Below, one piece after another: positions 32,196-34,895 of a DNA stretch of 34,895 nt. A program made the translations under genes and the position numbers. The notes beneath the pieces were generated by a model that was not told the origin of the DNA, ran no database searches, and was given only the letters and a program-made list of their open reading frames with translations. The first letter of the stretch is position 1, and each line of letters opens with the position of its first letter. The stretch covers positions 1-34,895 of the forward strand of contig CAIWTI010000138.1 of NCBI GenBank assembly GCA_903915545.1, in the 5' to 3' direction. Origin of the DNA: an uncultured Actinomycetes bacterium (lineage in GTDB: Bacteria > Actinomycetota > Thermoleophilia > Gaiellales > Gaiellaceae).

Positions 32196-33505
32196 AGCGA
32201 CTGACAAGCGGTCTCTTCTTCGCGACCCTCTTCTGTTGCACCTTCGAGAAGGTCCACTGGAATGTCGCCGGAACCGTGTCGCTCGCTGACCTCCTGGCGA
32301 TCTGCTTCCTCACCACCTTCCTGATGGGTTCGCGCGCGCGTGTTCCACGCACCACTCAGGTGTTGATCGGTTTCCTCACGCTATTCCTCGTGCTCGATCT
32401 GATCGGCTTCTACGACCTGCAGACGGCGATGGATCTGCAGCAGTACACCAAGGGGCTCGTGAAGTGGCTGATCCACTTCGGATTCCTCGTCGGGGCGGTG
32501 ACCTGGCTCTACCGACGTGGACGTGACTACTACTGGAAGGCGTTTGCCATCTTCACGCTGGGCGTGCTCGCAAACGCTGGCTTCGGCATCCTTGAGCTCC
32601 TCGCAGCGCGCGCTGGAACGAATCTTGATGCCTACACCGTGTCCCCGCTCACGGGTGGCGCAAGCCAGATCAACGTCTACGGAGCTGTCGAAGGGCAGTC
32701 GGTGTTTCGGCCGAATGCCCTCACAGGCGACCCAAACCACCTCGGGATCATGATCATCGTCCCGCTGCTTGTTCTCGCACCGCTCTACCTGCGACTTGAA
32801 CGAGATCACCGGCTGCGGCGTCACCTTGGCCTTGCGATCGGCTTCTTGATCATCGTTGAGCTGCTGACGCTCTCGCGCAGTGGAATCCTCGGCCTCGCTG
32901 TTGGAACGCTCGTGCTCGCCGTTCCGTACCGCCACTACCTGCGTTCGAAGACGCTTCTTTACCCGCTCGGCGGTGCGTTCGCGGTACTCGCGGTGGCTGT
33001 CGCGTCGCAGTACCACTACTTCGAGGTCGTCTTCAAGTCGCGTGTGCAGACTGGAGGCGGCTCCGAGAACGCGCACTTCGCGGTCTACAGCTTCATCCCG
33101 GCCGTGCTCCACACCCACCCGCTCTTCGGACTCGGCTTCAACACGTTCTCTGTCTACTACGGCTTCATCACCGGCAAGACCAATTGGGGACCGCACTCCT
33201 ACTACGTGGCGTTGATCGTTGAGACGGGCCTCGTGGGCACCGCTGCGTTCGGCATGTTCCTCGTGTGGATCTTCGCGCGGCTTCGCCGAGCTCGGCTGCT
33301 TGGAAAGGCGCTCGCCGCAGCGCGCGACCCGCTGGCCGCTCGTGTGTCGCCGCTCGCCTGGGGGTACACAGCCGCGCTGCTCGGGACGATGGCCTCAAAC
33401 GCCTTCTACCTGACGATGCAGTTCTATTACTTCTACGTCTTCTTGGCGCTCGCTCTCGCGATGGCGCCGATCTTTGGCTCCTCCGCGAGTCGCTCGAAGT
33501 CCTGA
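32192..33505 (+). CDS. O-antigen polymerase/ligase-like membrane protein (Wzy_C)
   Basis: A 437-residue polytopic protein with about 11 membrane segments. The signature large loop contains RPNALTGDPNHLGIMI, then THPLFGLGFNTFSVYYGF, then GPHSYYVALIVETGLVG. This is the G-x-G-x-N-x-F ... H(N/S)-x-x ... E-x-G arrangement of the Wzy/WaaL superfamily. LTLSRSGILGLAVG precedes the loop. It probably joins lipid-linked repeat units on the outer side of the cytoplasmic membrane. With two GT4 genes flanking it and a Wzx-like flippase at 13094, the window has the parts of a Wzx/Wzy route. The ATG is coupled to the preceding stop. Confidence 0.86.
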   Translation: MKRLTSGLFFATLFCCTFEKVHWNVAGTVSLADLLAICFLTTFLMGSRARVPRTTQVLIGFLTLFLVLDLIGFYDLQTAMDLQQYTKGLVKWLIHFGFLVGAVTWLYRRGRDYYWKAFAIFTLGVLANAGFGILELLAARAGTNLDAYTVSPLTGGASQINVYGAVEGQSVFRPNALTGDPNHLGIMIIVPLLVLAPLYLRLERDHRLRRHLGLAIGFLIIVELLTLSRSGILGLAVGTLVLAVPYRHYLRSKTLLYPLGGAFAVLAVAVASQYHYFEVVFKSRVQTGGGSENAHFAVYSFIPAVLHTHPLFGLGFNTFSVYYGFITGKTNWGPHSYYVALIVETGLVGTAAFGMFLVWIFARLRRARLLGKALAAARDPLAARVSPLAWGYTAALLGTMASNAFYLTMQFYYFYVFLALALAMAPIFGSSASRSKS

Positions 33506-33507
33506 CG

Positions 33508-34527
33508 ATGCGGATCTGTGTTCTCACGACGTCGTACCCGCGCGATGCGGACGACGTTGCTGGCGTGTTCGTTGCAGACACCGTGACGGCGTTGCGGGCC
33601 GCCGGCAACGAGGTCGAAGTTGTCTCGCCTGCGACCTTCCGACACTTCGGCATCGCCTACGGGGACGGAATCGTTCAGAACCTCCGTCGTCGCCCGCTGC
33701 TCCTGCTCGCGGTTCCGTTCTTCCTCATGAACTTCGCGCGCGCCGCGCGACGGGCGGCGCAGGGTGCGGACGTCGTGCACGCCCACTGGCTGCCGTCGGT
33801 GATCCCCGGCCTTGCAACCCGGCGACCGCTCGTTGTCCAGGTGTGGGGTACCGATCTTGAGCTCGCACGCCACGCACCGTTCCTCGCGCGGCTCCTGATC
33901 CGGCGTGCGCGTGTTGTCGTTGCCGCCTCAACGTTCCTTGCCGACGCTGCCCGGAAGTACGGCGCCCGAGAGGTGGTCGTCGTCCCGACGGGCGTGAGAA
34001 TCCCGGAGGGTGTCGCCGATCCTGCCGAGCCAGCACACGTGCTGTTTGTTGGTCGCCTCTCTGCCGAAAAGGGCATCGAGGAGTTCCTCGCAGCAACCGA
34101 CGGGCTGCCCCGCGTGATCGTCGGCGATGGCCCCCTGCGTGACCGCGTACCCGAGAGTGTTGGGTTCGTTCCACCGAGCGAGCTCGGGCCATATTTTGAG
34201 CGCGCGTCGGTCGTATGTGTCCCATCGCGTCGTGAGGGGTACGGGATGGTCGCGCGCGAGGCGCTCGCCCACGGCCGGCCCCTTGTCACGACGGGGGTTG
34301 GCGGGCTTGCCGATCTTGCGGGCGACGGCGTGACGTTCGTGCCGGTCGCAGACCGCGACGCGCTACGTCGCGCGATCGAGAGCCTTCTCGGTGATCGACA
34401 GACCGCACGGACGTTCGGCGCGAAGGCGCGTCAGCGTGCGGAAGCCGAGCTTTCGGTCACCCGCGAGCTGGCGACGCTCACCGAGGCCTACCGGCTGGCG
34501 GCAGCTCCACCGTCTCGCCGTGGATGA
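33508..34527 (+). CDS. Glycosyltransferase family 4
   Basis: A 339-residue GT-B enzyme. It starts RICVLTTSYPRDADDVAGVF, with GADVVHAHWLPSVIPGL and QVWGTDLELA next. VLFVGRLSAEKGIEEFL opens the C-terminal domain, and PSRREGYGMVAREALAHGRP is the E-x7-E donor-phosphate motif of retaining GT4 enzymes. I use ATG 33508, 2 nt after the polymerase stop; the track frame from 33265 runs back into that gene. The last 50 bases overlap in antisense with the convergent asparagine-synthase gene. It is the last gene of the long + strand operon. Confidence 0.91.
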   Translation: MRICVLTTSYPRDADDVAGVFVADTVTALRAAGNEVEVVSPATFRHFGIAYGDGIVQNLRRRPLLLLAVPFFLMNFARAARRAAQGADVVHAHWLPSVIPGLATRRPLVVQVWGTDLELARHAPFLARLLIRRARVVVAASTFLADAARKYGAREVVVVPTGVRIPEGVADPAEPAHVLFVGRLSAEKGIEEFLAATDGLPRVIVGDGPLRDRVPESVGFVPPSELGPYFERASVVCVPSRREGYGMVAREALAHGRPLVTTGVGGLADLAGDGVTFVPVADRDALRRAIESLLGDRQTARTFGAKARQRAEAELSVTRELATLTEAYRLAAAPPSRRG

Positions 34528-34895
34528 ACTGCCGGCACCACCACTCGAATGAGAGCAGCGACCAGATAAGCAGGCGGCGGTTTGCCCGACCGGACGTGTG
34601 CTCCTCGAGAATCGAGCGCACGTACGCGGGCTGCAAGAACTCGTAGATCGCCGCATTGTCGTTTCCGAGGAGGCGATTGATGTAGTCGACGCTCTCTCCT
34701 CGGAACCAGCTCGCATCGGGTGCGCTAAATCCCTGCTTCGGACGCTCAGCAACTTGCTGAGGTACGACTGCAGACATCGCGCGGCGGAGAATCGCTTTAC
34801 CCGCACTGGTCTGCTCGTACAACAGCCGTTTGCCGGCCATGTTCTCGTCGACGGCAGGCGTTGCTCCGTCGCGTCGCACCTTGAGCGATGTGGGA
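34478..34895 (-). CDS. Asparagine synthase (glutamine-hydrolysing), C-terminal fragment
   Basis: This is the C-terminal 138 residues of an AsnB-type asparagine synthase. The frame is open to the window edge, so the gene begins beyond 34895 and the track's GTG at 34879 is internal. LKVRRDGATPAVDENMAGKR, PKQGFSAPDASWFRG and RRLLIWSLLSFEWWCRQF are characteristic of the synthetase domain of surface-glycan-linked AsnB proteins. Such paralogues often sit in exopolysaccharide loci and may amidate a sugar carboxylate or glycan precursor rather than make asparagine. The gene is convergent with the GT4 gene and overlaps its end by 50 nt, with no room for a terminator between them. Confidence 0.88.
   Translation of the reverse strand, partial: PTSLKVRRDGATPAVDENMAGKRLLYEQTSAGKAILRRAMSAVVPQQVAERPKQGFSAPDASWFRGESVDYINRLLGNDNAAIYEFLQPAYVRSILEEHTSGRANRRLLIWSLLSFEWWCRQFIHGETVELPPAGRPR

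Overview
The window is GC-rich, gene-dense DNA with many GTG starts and 4-base start/stop overlaps (GTGA, ATGA). No plasmid, phage, IS, tRNA, rRNA or CRISPR signature is visible. The protein families, the two-subunit Fe-S fumarase, the [4Fe-4S] APS reductase and the leaderless-promoter geometry suggest a chromosomal segment of an actinobacterium. A deep lineage such as Thermoleophilia is an inference from general resemblance, not a measured placement.

Region 1 (1-5801, + strand) is a tight operon: fumarase-type hydro-lyase alpha (5' truncated by the window) and beta, comA (phosphosulfolactate synthase), cysH (APS reductase), cysC, cysD, cysN and a DUF4395 membrane protein. It encodes sulfate activation, reduction of APS to sulfite, and an enzyme that adds sulfite to phosphoenolpyruvate. 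No sulfite reductase is present in the window. The layout reads as a sulfate-to-C3-sulfonate route, and it is the most unusual system here.

Region 2 (5851-9542, +) holds a secreted Ig/FlgD-like protein, an O-antigen ligase/polymerase-like membrane protein and a PIG-L deacetylase. These are followed by a secreted Ser/Thr-rich protein behind a sigma-28 (FliA)-like promoter and ended by a strong terminator.

Region 3 (9614-11611) is leuA. It is preceded by a 29-codon, leucine-rich leader peptide that the ORF track missed. The leader is probably translated from a leaderless transcript and is followed by mutually exclusive RNA pairings that can mask or expose the leuA ribosome binding site.

Region 4 (11615-18720, - strand), read right to left, is a methyltransferase, two ATP-grasp ligases, a glycosyltransferase, a Wzx-like flippase and a DHA2-type MFS exporter. 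Region 5 (18807-20836, +) diverges from it and encodes an NAD-dependent epimerase and a DegT aminotransferase. Region 6 (20849-22919) is a TetR regulator with a perfect operator in its own promoter, followed by a second DHA2 exporter.

Region 7 (22952-34527, +) is a glycan assembly locus: polyprenyl-phosphate glycosyltransferase, sugar-nucleotide 4,6-dehydratase-like SDR, ATP-grasp, DegT aminotransferase, YbhN-like membrane protein, GT2, a large GT-C-like membrane protein, GT4, Wzy-like polymerase and a second GT4. It converges on a partial asparagine-synthase gene on the - strand. Regions 2, 4, 5 and 7 together describe a cell-surface polysaccharide containing amino sugars and possibly amino-acyl groups.

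Two genes (the - strand glycosyltransferase and the second DegT aminotransferase) have no ATG, GTG or TTG at their true N-termini. Each lies in frame directly after an ATP-grasp stop codon and appears to start at CTG, so the ORF track truncates both.
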